A stretch of DNA of 39,596 nt from Jonesia quinghaiensis DSM 15701 (GCF_000423205.1 NZ_AUHN01000013.1:1-39596), one strand, 5' to 3'; shown: positions 1-7,761, counted from the first letter of the stretch. Notes: generated from the letters alone by a model not told the origin. Made by a program: numbers and translations.

Positions 1-58
1 GGATGTGGAAGCGAGGACTAACGACTCGTGGAGCTGACCGGTACTAATACGCCAACCA
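1..58 (+). rRNA. rrl: 23S rRNA gene, 3' end only
   Basis: The window opens inside the last conserved helix of 23S rRNA: the stretch GGATGTGGAAGCG followed by GAGCTGACCGGTACTAATA is the near-universal 3' terminus. The exact mature end is estimated from that motif. The rest of the gene lies upstream of the window. About 120 nt of AC-rich spacer without a tRNA separates it from the 5S gene. Confidence 0.93.
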
Positions 59-180
59 CTAACACACACACAAAACACGCAAGAACCCTGCTCATAAACA
101 CGTCCACTACCCGGTCCACAAACCACAACCCCAAACCACACCACACTCTTCCAGACACGCGTGCTAGGTTTCGAAGATTT

Positions 181-296
181 TGCGGCTGTCACAGCGGCAG
201 GGAAACGCCCGGTCCCATCCCGAACCCGGAAGCTAAGCCTGCCAGCGCCGATGGTACTGCACCCGACAGGGTGTGGGAGAGTAGGACACAGCCGCA
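181..296 (+). rRNA. rrf: 5S rRNA, first copy
   Basis: This matches the bacterial 5S consensus: the CCGAACCCGGAAGCTAAGC loop region, the GCGCCGATGGTACTGC segment and GGGAGAGTAGGAC near the 3' end. GCGGCTGT at the 5' end pairs with ACAGCCGC at the 3' end, closing helix I. Its position after 23S marks the end of a normal rrn operon. Ends are set from helix I and may be off by a few nucleotides. Confidence 0.95.
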
Positions 297-310
297 ACCA
301 CACATCATGC

Positions 311-349
311 AGGGCCCCCAACACGAACACTGTTCGCGTTGGGGGCCCT
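311..349 (+). terminator. rrn operon terminator hairpin
   Basis: Arms 311-328 and 332-349 form an 18-bp stem with one mismatch (AGGGCCCCCAACACGAAC against GTTCGCGTTGGGGGCCCT) and a 3-nt loop, 15 nt after the 5S gene. There is no strong T-run, but the stem is long and GC-rich and the position fits rRNA termination. Confidence 0.85.
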
Positions 350-441
350 CCACATTAAACCCCCCCCGGCGGACAGGCACACCCCGGCACGGTACGCGAC
401 ATAGGGCACAGACCAACTATTGACTGTGGTTGATGCGACTC

Positions 442-459
442 GTGAACTCTAGAGTTCAC
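442..459. promoter_or_regulatory. Perfect 18-bp palindrome, candidate operator
   Basis: GTGAACTCTAGAGTTCAC reads the same on both strands with no loop. It lies 132 nt before the acetyltransferase start and about 90 nt after the rrn terminator. The form fits a dimeric repressor site; the regulator is unknown. Confidence 0.45.
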
Positions 460-590
460 AAGGAATTTACGTGCAAGTGCTGATAAAGTGCCGCGAGCAC
501 TGATTCACATTTCAACTTACCAATCTCGCATCGCGTCACATGTTTTTTGGGTCACTTAGACCGTCACACACTTCAAATCTGAGTTAGTTT

Positions 591-1169
591 ATGGATAGCC
601 GGAAGAATCCGTACTCACAGAAACACAGATTCAGCGTGACAGATCTCCTTCAGGACACCATGAAACATCAGGTGACAGCAGCAACATTGCGCCTCACACA
701 GTGGATGGCGCCAGCTGCTGTGGCACTACGCCAAGAAGCTGCAGACGAACTATGCCGCCGGTACCAAGTAGAAGCCGTTGACCCAGACCCCGACGGTGAC
801 AGTGCAGTAGCGATGATCGTCCTTTCCGGACTTGTTGAAGGAAATAGGGTCGATGTCGGATCCGCTGCCCTTATCGACGTCACGGGTAAATACCAGCAAA
901 TTAGTGAACCCGTCGTCGAAATCAAACGAGTATTTGTTCGTGAAGAGTTTCGTGGCAATGGATTCTCTAAGATGCTCCTCGAAGAAATAGAACGCCAAGC
1001 ACGCGCATACTCACAACGACCAGAAAAGCGTGGTTTGCGTCTCGTGCTTGAAACGGGTGTTGAACAACCAGAAGCTGTCGCTCTCTACGAGAAGCTGGGG
1101 TACACGCGGATTCCTGGATACGGCTACCGGGACGAGCAGTCGGTCTTCTTCGAAGTGCCACTGCAATAA
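591..1169 (+). CDS. GNAT family N-acetyltransferase
   Basis: The 192-aa product has a C-terminal GNAT fold. Motif A lies at residues 113-131, with the acetyl-CoA pyrophosphate loop as R-G-N-G-F-S (121-126), and motif B near 164-174 contains ALYEKLGYTRI. Such enzymes move an acetyl group from acetyl-CoA to an amine; the substrate cannot be read here. The ATG at 591 has no clear ribosome binding site. An in-frame ATG at 660 has AGGA four nucleotides before it, so a 169-aa product starting MKHQV is equally possible. The gene stands alone between two 5S rRNA genes, downstream of an 18-bp palindrome that could control it, and no terminator separates it from the second 5S gene. The GNAT assignment is firm, the start uncertain. 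Confidence 0.82.
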   Translation: MDSRKNPYSQKHRFSVTDLLQDTMKHQVTAATLRLTQWMAPAAVALRQEAADELCRRYQVEAVDPDPDGDSAVAMIVLSGLVEGNRVDVGSAALIDVTGKYQQISEPVVEIKRVFVREEFRGNGFSKMLLEEIERQARAYSQRPEKRGLRLVLETGVEQPEAVALYEKLGYTRIPGYGYRDEQSVFFEVPLQ

Positions 1170-1293
1170 ACCCGTAGTGCGTGCCTCAGGCACAACTCAC
1201 CGGGAGGGGCTCTAGCGGAAGCGATCCTCTAGGAAAAGCTCCTCAGCATGCGCATGGTTTGGTATTGACCGAAAGTCATGGCATACTTAATCC

Positions 1294-1409
1294 TGCGGCT
1301 GTCACAGCGGCGGGGAAACGCCCGGTCCCATACCGAACCCGGAAGCTAAGCCCGCCAGCGCCGATGGTACTGCACTCGTGAGGGTGTGGGAGAGTAGGAC
1401 ACAGCCGCA
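1294..1409 (+). rRNA. rrf: 5S rRNA, second divergent copy
   Basis: This has the same 116-nt length as the copy at 181-296, without indels, and six substitutions. Two of them (A199 to G1312, T240 to C1353) are compensatory and keep helix II paired. Three lie in the 3' stem-loop (CACCCGACAGGG becomes CACTCGTGAGGG) and one in a loop. No 16S or 23S gene precedes it within 1 kb, so it is a solitary 5S locus following an acetyltransferase gene. It has its own terminator. A weak promoter (TTGGTA at 1259, CATACT at 1282) would start transcription right at the 5' end, but this is speculative. Confidence 0.93.
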
Positions 1410-1420
1410 CCACATACTTT

Positions 1421-1450
1421 AAAAAGGCCCTCCTTACGGAGGGCCTTTTT
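1421..1450 (+). terminator. Intrinsic terminator after second 5S rRNA
   Basis: A perfect 13-bp stem (AAAAAGGCCCTCC with GGAGGGCCTTTTT) closes a 4-nt loop and ends in a T5 run. This is a textbook Rho-independent terminator 11 nt after the 5S gene. The A-run on the other side lets it also terminate the CAP-domain gene arriving from the right. Confidence 0.93.
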
Positions 1451-1503
1451 GTGTACCCAAATACAATGATCGACAGTTTGAAGAAGGCCGATTGTCTAAG
1501 GAA

Positions 1504-2805
1504 CTACGAGGCTGCGAAGAGTTTCACCTTGTAGGTTTCAGCGTCTAGCGTCTGACCTCCGGATCGAATCCCTGAGACTGTGACAGTAACGTCTGCCTGA
1601 GAATCGTTGAGTTGGCGTACAGATTCAGGGACCACAAAGGTGATGCCTGCCTGGTCGCCGTATCGGGCACCGCTTCCGTCACGGTGGATGATCTCTGCAT
1701 TAACTTTTGTGTCCCCGCGGGTTACTGATACTGAAGCCGATGAGAAGTCAACGTCTTGTTGTGTGGTTGTGAAAGACCAGCGACCATTGGGTTCCATCTC
1801 TGATGGAAAGTACCCCGCTGTGGGCCAAGGAATCCACTGGGGAGTCGGATTCGATGAGTCAGTGGCCCCAAAGACATACATGGCGCCGTAGTTCCCTGCG
1901 AATCCAATCCCCATCTTCTCTTGGCCAGGGTTGAGAATATGTTTCCGGTGCCCTACTGCAGCGTTACCATCACCGCCATCCTCTAAATATGCCAGCACGT
2001 TTCGCGCCCCGTGCGTCCCCATAGAGATGTTGGCTTCCCCTGACGCCTTGACGCCGGTAGGAAGGTCACAGGAGCCACTAGAAGGCGTGTGGCTCAAGTG
2101 GCCCTGTAGGTGTTGAACGAGAGCGGCTTCTTCAGACTGTGCGTTGAAGTCAGCACTGAAACTTACCGGAGACAATCCAGCGAGGGACCGCGAAAAGTTG
2201 AGTGTTTCCAAGGACCGAGTCCGCGTGGCATCGGGGGTTGCTTCGACAGAACAACCATTAACTTTGGGTTGTGGTTCGGTGACAAGGTTCTCTTTGACCT
2301 GAGAGCGGTAGGCGCTACGAACGGCACTGCGGCTAGCAGTGTCGAGGACGCCAGTTTCAGGAGCAACAGTTGCCGTGCTGGTCCTTGCGCTAGCGGACAC
2401 TTCAGAAGGCTGCGCATCGTTGTTTGCCGCGGCTTCCTGCTCAGCTTTTTTCTGGGCGGCAGCTTTCGCCTTTTTTGCTGCCTTCCGTTCAGCTTTCTCT
2501 TCTTCGGCTTTTTCAAACTCTTCTTGGGCTTCGGCGGCCTTTTCTTCAACGTTCTTCACGAGATCTTCTGCGTGACGGGCAGCATCTCCGCCGACTGTGC
2601 CATCTGGTGTAGGCGTAGCGCTTCCGTGGTCTGCGGAGAAATCGCGTGAAGCGATGATGTCAGGGGCATCATCTGGGGCAGTGCCCAACCATTGAAAGTC
2701 GGAATGGGCTGCAGCAATCCCACTGATTAGCACTGCAGGAATGACGATGGGGACCCACATGAGCGGCCACGATGATTCTCGGCGCCGAGAGTGTCGCATA
2801 CCCAT
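1504..2805 (-). CDS. Membrane-anchored CAP (SCP-like) domain protein
   Basis: The 433-aa product begins with a basic stretch and a hydrophobic segment (residues 14-34), so it is exported, probably as a signal-anchored protein. Residues 80-128 are a Glu/Lys/Ala-rich coiled coil. A CAP domain spans about 195-318, seen as SLETLNFSRSLAGL, LSHTPSSG, GEANIS and GHRKHILNP; His239 and His286 match the conserved cavity histidines. The last 115 residues look like a beta-rich extra domain. Bacterial CAP proteins are cell-surface proteins of mostly unknown biochemistry. GAGGT lies nine bases before the ATG, and a second ATG two codons on is possible. The gene is monocistronic, faces the second 5S gene and has a tandem 11-bp-spaced repeat upstream. 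Confidence 0.83.
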   Translation of the reverse strand: MGMRHSRRRESSWPLMWVPIVIPAVLISGIAAAHSDFQWLGTAPDDAPDIIASRDFSADHGSATPTPDGTVGGDAARHAEDLVKNVEEKAAEAQEEFEKAEEEKAERKAAKKAKAAAQKKAEQEAAANNDAQPSEVSASARTSTATVAPETGVLDTASRSAVRSAYRSQVKENLVTEPQPKVNGCSVEATPDATRTRSLETLNFSRSLAGLSPVSFSADFNAQSEEAALVQHLQGHLSHTPSSGSCDLPTGVKASGEANISMGTHGARNVLAYLEDGGDGNAAVGHRKHILNPGQEKMGIGFAGNYGAMYVFGATDSSNPTPQWIPWPTAGYFPSEMEPNGRWSFTTTQQDVDFSSASVSVTRGDTKVNAEIIHRDGSGARYGDQAGITFVVPESVRQLNDSQADVTVTVSGIRSGGQTLDAETYKVKLFAAS

Positions 2806-3246
2806 AAATCATGACCTCGCTTTGATGATGACCGGCTCTCACCGGCAAAACAACACCGATAGGTTCTGTACGTCAGCTTTTCGTTCCCTGTCGTGAGGGA
2901 GGTAGAAACTCTGAGTAAAGATCCGGCCCGTTTGATAACGGATTGATAACACCCCTACCTTAGTAGTGAATTTACAGGGCGTGGAGCGAGGGGGATCGGC
3001 ACTTGTGACCATATGCAACAACGCATCTGTCCGGTAAGGGGATGAGTGCGGAGAGGTGATGTAGGGACTCTTAGCGTGCCTCGTGAAGGTCGCTGTTCGG
3101 TGTAGACGCGCAGGTCAACCGAGTGGGCCACATCGAAGGGGAGGCGCTGGCCTCGAGGGAGTGGCTACGGGGAACGCATCGAAAGATTGGTGCATGCGTT
3201 GAGGGAGTTGCTGTTTTGAAAGTGTCGAGCACAACCGAATGTGAAC
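2806..3246. other. Intergenic region, no convincing gene
   Basis: These 441 bases separate the CAP-domain gene from the 3' end of the ROK regulator, which points the same way. Short open frames exist on both strands but none has a recognisable domain, a good ribosome binding site or the codon bias of the neighbours. The only structured element noted is the direct repeat at 2932-2950. Confidence 0.6.
2932..2950. promoter_or_regulatory. Direct repeat TTGATAAC x2, 11-bp period
   Basis: TTGATAAC occurs at 2932-2939 and again at 2943-2950, one helical turn apart. Tandem half-sites with this spacing are typical of OmpR-family response regulators. The site lies about 130 bp upstream of the CAP-domain gene and may control it; the binder is unknown. 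Confidence 0.4.
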
Positions 3247-4431
3247 TTACGACGCGCGCCCAATCAGCAAATTCTGGACTGCGAGAACAGCTGCGCCGCG
3301 GGACCATGAGGAGATATCTGGGTCTTGGAGGTAAACAGGTGGGTTCGTGGTGCGAGGGTCACGGCAGGATCGCATCCCCTCGTCAAGGGCACCACGTGCA
3401 ATGTCGGCGATTTCGCACATTTCCCCGCCGAGGATGATCCGTTCTGGCAGTGTCATGTTGGCGACGCTCGCCAAGAACTGTCCAAGTGCGAAAGCTGACA
3501 CGTCAACTAACAGGCGAGCCGCGGGGTCAGCTGCGCGCGCTAACCCCAACACTTGTTCTGCAGTGACCTGACGCCCCAAGGCGGCTGATCCACGCCGTGA
3601 AATCTCTCGACTGGTGAAGAGTGTGGCTGCGCACGCCAGGTGGCCGCATGCCCCGCGGACATATCGTGTGTTGGGTGCGCGATCCAGGAGTTCCTCAGAG
3701 AGGAGGCGGTGGTGGGTGAGTAAGCTGAAACCTGCCTCCGTGTTGGACACGCTCCGCCCGTGGGCCACGAGGCCGAACCCGATTCCAGCCCCTAGTGTGA
3801 ACAGTGCGAAGCGGTCGCATCCGCGTCCTTCACCGAACCATGCGGAGAGTTCAGTTTGCGCGATGATGTCGTTCTCTACCGTGACTGGCAGCCCGACGCG
3901 CTCACCTAGTTCCGTGGCGAGGTCAAGGTTGTCCCACCCGAGATAGTCCGCTCGTGTCACTGTTTGGTAGCGTGATACGTGCCCACCTAATGTCACTCCG
4001 ACGCCCAGCACGGGGTGCTGTGACCATTGGAGGAGCTGGGCGACCTGCGTTGTCATGGTTGCCATGACGGATGCTGAGCTGCTGTTGACGAGCGGTAACG
4101 TGATGGTGCGTTCTACACGGGCATCAGCCGTTGTCAGCGCTGCGTGCGAGTGGGATTCGGTGAGTTTGATGCCGATAACTCGACACGAATCGTGCTCGAA
4201 GGCAAGTGGAACGGAGGGGCGTCCCACACCTGTGGGGGACTGAGTTGCTGCTTGCTCGGTGATGAGTTTGGTTTCCAGGAGGGGCCGAGTCAGCCGGGTG
4301 AGGCTTCCCGCAGATAAGTCGAGGTCGCGGGCTAGTTCAGTGCGTGTTTGCGGTCCATCAAGGAGTAGTGACCGCACGATGGCACGTTCATGCCCGGCCA
4401 ATGGCAGCGGGAGGTCGGAGACTGGGTTCAT
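3247..4431 (-). CDS. ROK family transcriptional regulator, likely galactose operon repressor
   Basis: The 394-aa product has an N-terminal winged helix-turn-helix (residues 14-62, with TRTELARDLDLSAGSLTRLTRPL) and a C-terminal ROK sugar-kinase-like fold (about 82-390), seen in VENDIIAQTELSAWFG and the glycine-rich TLGAGIGFGLV. The ROK zinc motif (C-x-C-G-x-x-G-C) is degenerate here (R-G-A-C-G-H-L-A-C), so metal binding may be weakened or lost. Such proteins repress sugar genes and release DNA when a sugar or sugar phosphate binds. The gene is divergent from galT-galK, separated by 143 bp that hold an inverted repeat overlapping its own likely -10 element. Control of galTK and of itself is inferred from this layout. 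The effector is probably galactose or a derivative. Confidence 0.85.
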   Translation of the reverse strand: MNPVSDLPLPLAGHERAIVRSLLLDGPQTRTELARDLDLSAGSLTRLTRPLLETKLITEQAATQSPTGVGRPSVPLAFEHDSCRVIGIKLTESHSHAALTTADARVERTITLPLVNSSSASVMATMTTQVAQLLQWSQHPVLGVGVTLGGHVSRYQTVTRADYLGWDNLDLATELGERVGLPVTVENDIIAQTELSAWFGEGRGCDRFALFTLGAGIGFGLVAHGRSVSNTEAGFSLLTHHRLLSEELLDRAPNTRYVRGACGHLACAATLFTSREISRRGSAALGRQVTAEQVLGLARAADPAARLLVDVSAFALGQFLASVANMTLPERIILGGEMCEIADIARGALDEGMRSCRDPRTTNPPVYLQDPDISSWSRGAAVLAVQNLLIGRAS

Positions 4432-4442
4432 GGTCCCATCAG

Positions 4443-4459
4443 TTTATTCGAAGACTAAA
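4443..4459. promoter_or_regulatory. Inverted repeat, candidate ROK operator
   Basis: TTTATTC-GAA-GACTAAA is an interrupted palindrome with 6 of 7 positions matching. AT-rich TTTA...TAAA operators of this form are known for ROK repressors of the NagC/XylR type. On the minus strand it overlaps TAAACT, a plausible -10 for the ROK gene, which would allow autoregulation. Confidence 0.5.
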
Positions 4460-4508
4460 GAAATGTAACCCCTCGATAATAAAAGGGGATCTAGGGTGTC
4501 GGCAACCC

Positions 4509-4538
4509 TTGACAGAGCACTAATTTTCAACGTAAAAA
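4509..4538 (+). promoter_or_regulatory. Candidate galTK promoter
   Basis: A perfect -35 TTGACA (4509-4514) is followed after 18 bp by TAAAAA (4533-4538). Transcription would begin about 30 nt before the galT start. It lies 50 bp downstream of the candidate operator. Confidence 0.5.
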
Positions 4539-4574
4539 TAAAGAGTAAAACCCTCCAACCACTTTGAGGAAGCC

Positions 4575-5801
4575 ATGACCAGCCTCACCCCTGATGTGCG
4601 ACGTACGCAGATCACCCTTGCCGATGGGCGCGACCTTTTCTACTTTGACGACACCCCCGCATACGTCACTGGGGAAAAGACCCGCCGCGCGGATGACCCC
4701 CGCCCCCTCGCGGACCGGTATGCGCCAGTTCTCGACGAGAACGGTGTGGAACAGCCCGTCACCGGTCCAACGATGCGCTACGACGTCCTCACAGGAGAGT
4801 GGATTCCACACGCCGCTCACCGTATGAACCGCACCCACCTCCCGCCAGCAGATGCGAACCCACTTGCACCTGCCAAGCCAGGTGCAGCCTACTCGGATGG
4901 CGAAATCCCTGACACTGACTATGACGTCGTGGTGTTTGAGAACCGTTTCCCGTCACTGATGCGCGTGCCTGGTGTAGACAGCACTGACATCGCGTTTGAA
5001 GGCGAAGAGTTGTGGCGCCAGCGCCCGGCCGCAGGACGTTGCGAAGTCATCTGCTTCTCACCTGACGCTAACAAGTCGTTGCGTGAAGTGAACCCAACCC
5101 GGATGCGCACCATCATCGAAGCGTGGGCGAACCGTACCGCAGAACTCAGTGCGCTTGAGGGCATCGAACAGGTCTTTTGCTTTGAGAACCGCGGCCAAGA
5201 GATCGGTGTGACTCTCCACCACCCACACGGGCAGATCTACGCCTACCCTTACGTGACTCCTCGTACAGCTCAGATGCTTGTGCAAGCACACCGCCACCGC
5301 GAAGAAACAGGCCGCAACCTGCTCCGTGACGTGCTGGACGCTGAACTGCGCTCCGGGCGCCGCATCGTCTTTGAAACCGAGCACTGGGTGGCTTACGTGC
5401 CGATGGCTGCTCGTTGGCCAGTTGAAATCCACCTTGCGCCACGCCGTGACGTCCCAGATTTGCCGGCGTTGACTGACGCGGAACGTGCAGACCTGGCTCA
5501 GGCGTACTTGCGCATGCTCAACACTGTTGACCGGTTCTTCCCTGCCCAAGAAGACGGTAGCCTCACGAAAACCCCGTACATCGCTGCGTGGCACCAAGCC
5601 CCCGTAGGTGAGGGGCGTGAGGACCTGCGCCTCCACCTGCAGTTGTTCTCGATTTTGCGGGCACCTGGGAAGTTGAAGTTCTTGGCAGGCTCAGAATCAG
5701 GTATGGGTGCGTGGATTTCCGACACCACACCAGAACGTATCGCTGATCGTCTGCGTGAAGCTGTTGCGGAACTTGACGCCGCAGCGACGAGTGGAGAGTA
5801 A
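4575..5801 (+). CDS. galT: Galactose-1-phosphate uridylyltransferase
   Basis: GalT exchanges UMP between UDP-glucose and galactose-1-phosphate, the second step of the Leloir pathway, in the cytoplasm. The 408-aa product carries the catalytic HPHGQ motif at 216-220, with His218 as the likely uridylylated nucleophile. The N-terminal RYDVLTGEWIPHAAHR block typical of the family is also present. GAGGA lies five bases before the ATG, supporting this start. The length is slightly above that of the enterobacterial enzyme, as is common in actinobacteria. It is followed two bases later by galK, so the two form an operon, probably under the divergent ROK repressor. No galE or galM is present in the window. 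Confidence 0.96.
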   Translation: MTSLTPDVRRTQITLADGRDLFYFDDTPAYVTGEKTRRADDPRPLADRYAPVLDENGVEQPVTGPTMRYDVLTGEWIPHAAHRMNRTHLPPADANPLAPAKPGAAYSDGEIPDTDYDVVVFENRFPSLMRVPGVDSTDIAFEGEELWRQRPAAGRCEVICFSPDANKSLREVNPTRMRTIIEAWANRTAELSALEGIEQVFCFENRGQEIGVTLHHPHGQIYAYPYVTPRTAQMLVQAHRHREETGRNLLRDVLDAELRSGRRIVFETEHWVAYVPMAARWPVEIHLAPRRDVPDLPALTDAERADLAQAYLRMLNTVDRFFPAQEDGSLTKTPYIAAWHQAPVGEGREDLRLHLQLFSILRAPGKLKFLAGSESGMGAWISDTTPERIADRLREAVAELDAAATSGE

Positions 5802-5803
5802 CC

Positions 5804-7045
5804 ATGACTGCACAGTGGATTGATTCGTGGAGCCCTGTTGAAGGGCGTGAACGTGCGGAGAAGGTGTACCGCGACTGCTTTAATGCTGAGCCTGCCGGAG
5901 TGGGGTCTGCCCCTGGGCGCGCCAACCTCATTGGTGAGCACACAGACTACAACGACGGTTTGGTTTTCCCTTTCGCGTTGCTGCACCGCACATTTATTGC
6001 GTTAACTGCCCGTGAGGACACCATCATTCGGTTGGTGTCAGCGCAGGAAGACGCCGTGTGGGAGGTGGACCTCGATGAGGTTGCGCCAGGTGCTCACACT
6101 GGGTGGGGTGCGTACGTTGCGGGCGTGGCGTGGGCGTTGCGTGAGCAAGGCTACGCGGTCCGTGGTTTTGATGCCGCTGTGACGTCCTGTGTGCCTTACG
6201 GTGCGGGGTTGTCGTCCTCGGCGGCGTTGGAGGCTTCAGCTGCCGTGGCGTTGGATGAAGTGTTCGGTTTGGGGCTTGCTGGCACTGTGGATGAGCCAAA
6301 CGACGAAGGCCGTAAGGTTTTAGTGCAGGCGTGTATTCGCGCTGAGAACGAGATTGCTGGTGCTAACACAGGCGGTATGGACCAGTCTGCGTCTCTGCGT
6401 GCCCAGGCAGGGCATCTGTTGTTGCTTGATTGCCAAACACAGGACGTTCAGCAGGTTCCTTTTGCTCTGTCCGATGTTGGGCTTGCGTTGCTCATCATTG
6501 ATACGCGTGCCCCGCACCAGTTGGTTGATGGCCAGTATGCTCAGCGCCGTGCTACCTGTGAAGCTGCGGCTGTGGCGTTGGGTGTTCCGTCGTTACGTGC
6601 GATTGCCGATGCTGGGCGTAGCGCTGATGAGATCGCTGCCCAGCTCACGGCTCCTGGTGCGTTGCCGAGCGACCAGAACCCTGAGGTTGCGGTGCGCCGG
6701 GTGCGTCACGTACTGGGGGACATTGAGCGCGTGCGCCGTGTGGTGACTCTGTTGGATGAGGGGCGCACTGAAGAAGTGGGTCCATTACTGACTGAGGCTC
6801 ACGTGTCGTTGCGTGATGACTATGAAGTCTCTTGCCCTGAGTTGGACGTTGCTGTAGATGCCGCTAATGCGGCTGGTGCATTGGGTGGCCGCATGATTGG
6901 TGGCGGTTTTGGCGGTTCAGCGATTGCGTTAGTGCGCCTCGATGAGGCGCAGAAAGTCGCCGATGCTGTGGCTGCTGCGTTTGCGGACAAGGGGTTTACT
7001 GCGCCCGGCTTTATGGTCGCGGAAGCTGGTGCTCCAGCGTTCTGA
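5804..7045 (+). CDS. galK: Galactokinase
   Basis: GalK phosphorylates galactose at C1 with ATP and supplies the substrate of the adjacent GalT. The 413-aa GHMP-kinase product shows the galactokinase signature GRANLIGEHTDYNDG near residues 39-53 (the usual V is A here), the phosphate-binding loop GAGLSSSAALE, the G-x-x-D catalytic segment GGMDQSAS and the C-terminal GGGFGGSAIAL. GGAG lies seven bases before the ATG, and the gene begins two bases after the galT stop, so translation is probably coupled. A strong hairpin downstream ends the operon. Confidence 0.96.
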   Translation: MTAQWIDSWSPVEGRERAEKVYRDCFNAEPAGVGSAPGRANLIGEHTDYNDGLVFPFALLHRTFIALTAREDTIIRLVSAQEDAVWEVDLDEVAPGAHTGWGAYVAGVAWALREQGYAVRGFDAAVTSCVPYGAGLSSSAALEASAAVALDEVFGLGLAGTVDEPNDEGRKVLVQACIRAENEIAGANTGGMDQSASLRAQAGHLLLLDCQTQDVQQVPFALSDVGLALLIIDTRAPHQLVDGQYAQRRATCEAAAVALGVPSLRAIADAGRSADEIAAQLTAPGALPSDQNPEVAVRRVRHVLGDIERVRRVVTLLDEGRTEEVGPLLTEAHVSLRDDYEVSCPELDVAVDAANAAGALGGRMIGGGFGGSAIALVRLDEAQKVADAVAAAFADKGFTAPGFMVAEAGAPAF

Positions 7046-7088
7046 CACCTCGCATAGGGGTGACGACTAGTGGCAGTAGCAATGCTGC

Positions 7089-7132
7089 AACAACTGTGGG
7101 GATGGTGCTCAAGCACTATCCCCACAGTTGTG
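7089..7132. terminator. Bidirectional hairpin between galK and DivIVA-like gene
   Basis: ACAACTGTGGGGAT pairs with ATCCCCACAGTTGT, and the stem extends inward through GGTGC/GCACT to give roughly 18 bp. It lies between the convergent ends of galK and the gene at 7138-7761. There is no long T-run on either side, but a terminator role fits the position. Confidence 0.75.
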
Positions 7133-7137
7133 TGTGC

Positions 7138-7761
7138 TCAGTTGCGGATTGTGCGTAGGAGTCCATCGAGGAAGTTGTTGACTTCTTTGGCGGAGTATCC
7201 GGCGCTGAAGGGCCCGGTTTTTGGGATATTTCGGTTGACGACTTTGTCTTCAATGCCAAGCAGTTCTTCCTCACGACCCATCGCAACGATGCGCTGTAGA
7301 TCGCGGAAAAACGAATCGACGCTTTGTTTTGAGTAACCTGGCGACAACTTCGTGGTGTTGAAGTTTGGGGGTATGACGTCGCTTGCCATGAGCCGAGGGG
7401 CCTGGCGCGGTGTTGTCGCAGCTGGGGGCGCATCGTGAAGTGGGGTGGTGGCTGTTCCGTAAGGCGCTTGGCCGTTCATGCCGCCCGTGCCACCCTGTGC
7501 GAGGTAGTTCCGCAACGCGAGGAGCACGGTGTCAAGGAGGTCGTCGACTTCCACCATGTCGTAGCCTTCACGGAACTTTGTGACTTGAAACTTCGCTGTT
7601 GGGATGTCAGCGATGATGTGTTGTATCTCTTGAGGCCCACTTTGTGCTGCGGCTGCGATACGGTCGAGGTAGTCATCGACTTCCACCATGTCGTAGCCTT
7701 CACGGAACTTTGTGACCTGAAATTTGGCGTTGTGAATGAGTGACACATCAAAGGTAGGCAT
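7138..7761 (-). CDS. Protein with four DivIVA-type repeats
   Basis: The 207-aa product consists almost entirely of short repeats resembling the N-terminal DivIVA/Wag31 membrane-binding motif (F-x-x-x-x-x-x-G-Y-x-x-x-x-V-D-x-x-L/F). They lie at about 12-35, 56-79, 133-158 and 177-203. Repeats 1 and 2 share FQVTKFREGYDMVEVDD exactly. A Pro/Ala/Thr-rich linker (about 90-130) divides the two pairs. Unlike true DivIVA there is no long coiled-coil tail. The motif binds curved or polar membrane in the family, so a role at poles or septa is possible but only inferred. GGAG six bases before the ATG supports the start. The gene stands alone, convergent to galK. Confidence 0.78.
   Translation of the reverse strand: MPTFDVSLIHNAKFQVTKFREGYDMVEVDDYLDRIAAAAQSGPQEIQHIIADIPTAKFQVTKFREGYDMVEVDDLLDTVLLALRNYLAQGGTGGMNGQAPYGTATTPLHDAPPAATTPRQAPRLMASDVIPPNFNTTKLSPGYSKQSVDSFFRDLQRIVAMGREEELLGIEDKVVNRNIPKTGPFSAGYSAKEVNNFLDGLLRTIRN
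7544..7716. repeat. Two identical 41-bp direct repeats inside the DivIVA-repeat gene
   Basis: The 41 bases at 7544-7584 recur without mismatch at 7676-7716 (132-bp period). They encode the shared core of DivIVA repeats 1 and 2. Identity at synonymous positions points to recent duplication or gene conversion. The repeats could mediate gain or loss of one motif. Confidence 0.93.

Noticed and set aside
2110-2649. Long plus-strand open frame opposite the CAP-domain gene
   Set aside because: It lies in the low-complexity Lys/Glu/Ala region of the CAP gene, gives a Phe/Leu/Cys-rich nonsense-like protein and has no ribosome binding site.
5058-5636. 192-aa minus-strand frame inside galT
   Set aside because: galT is certain from its HPHGQ motif and length; the antisense frame shows no domain.
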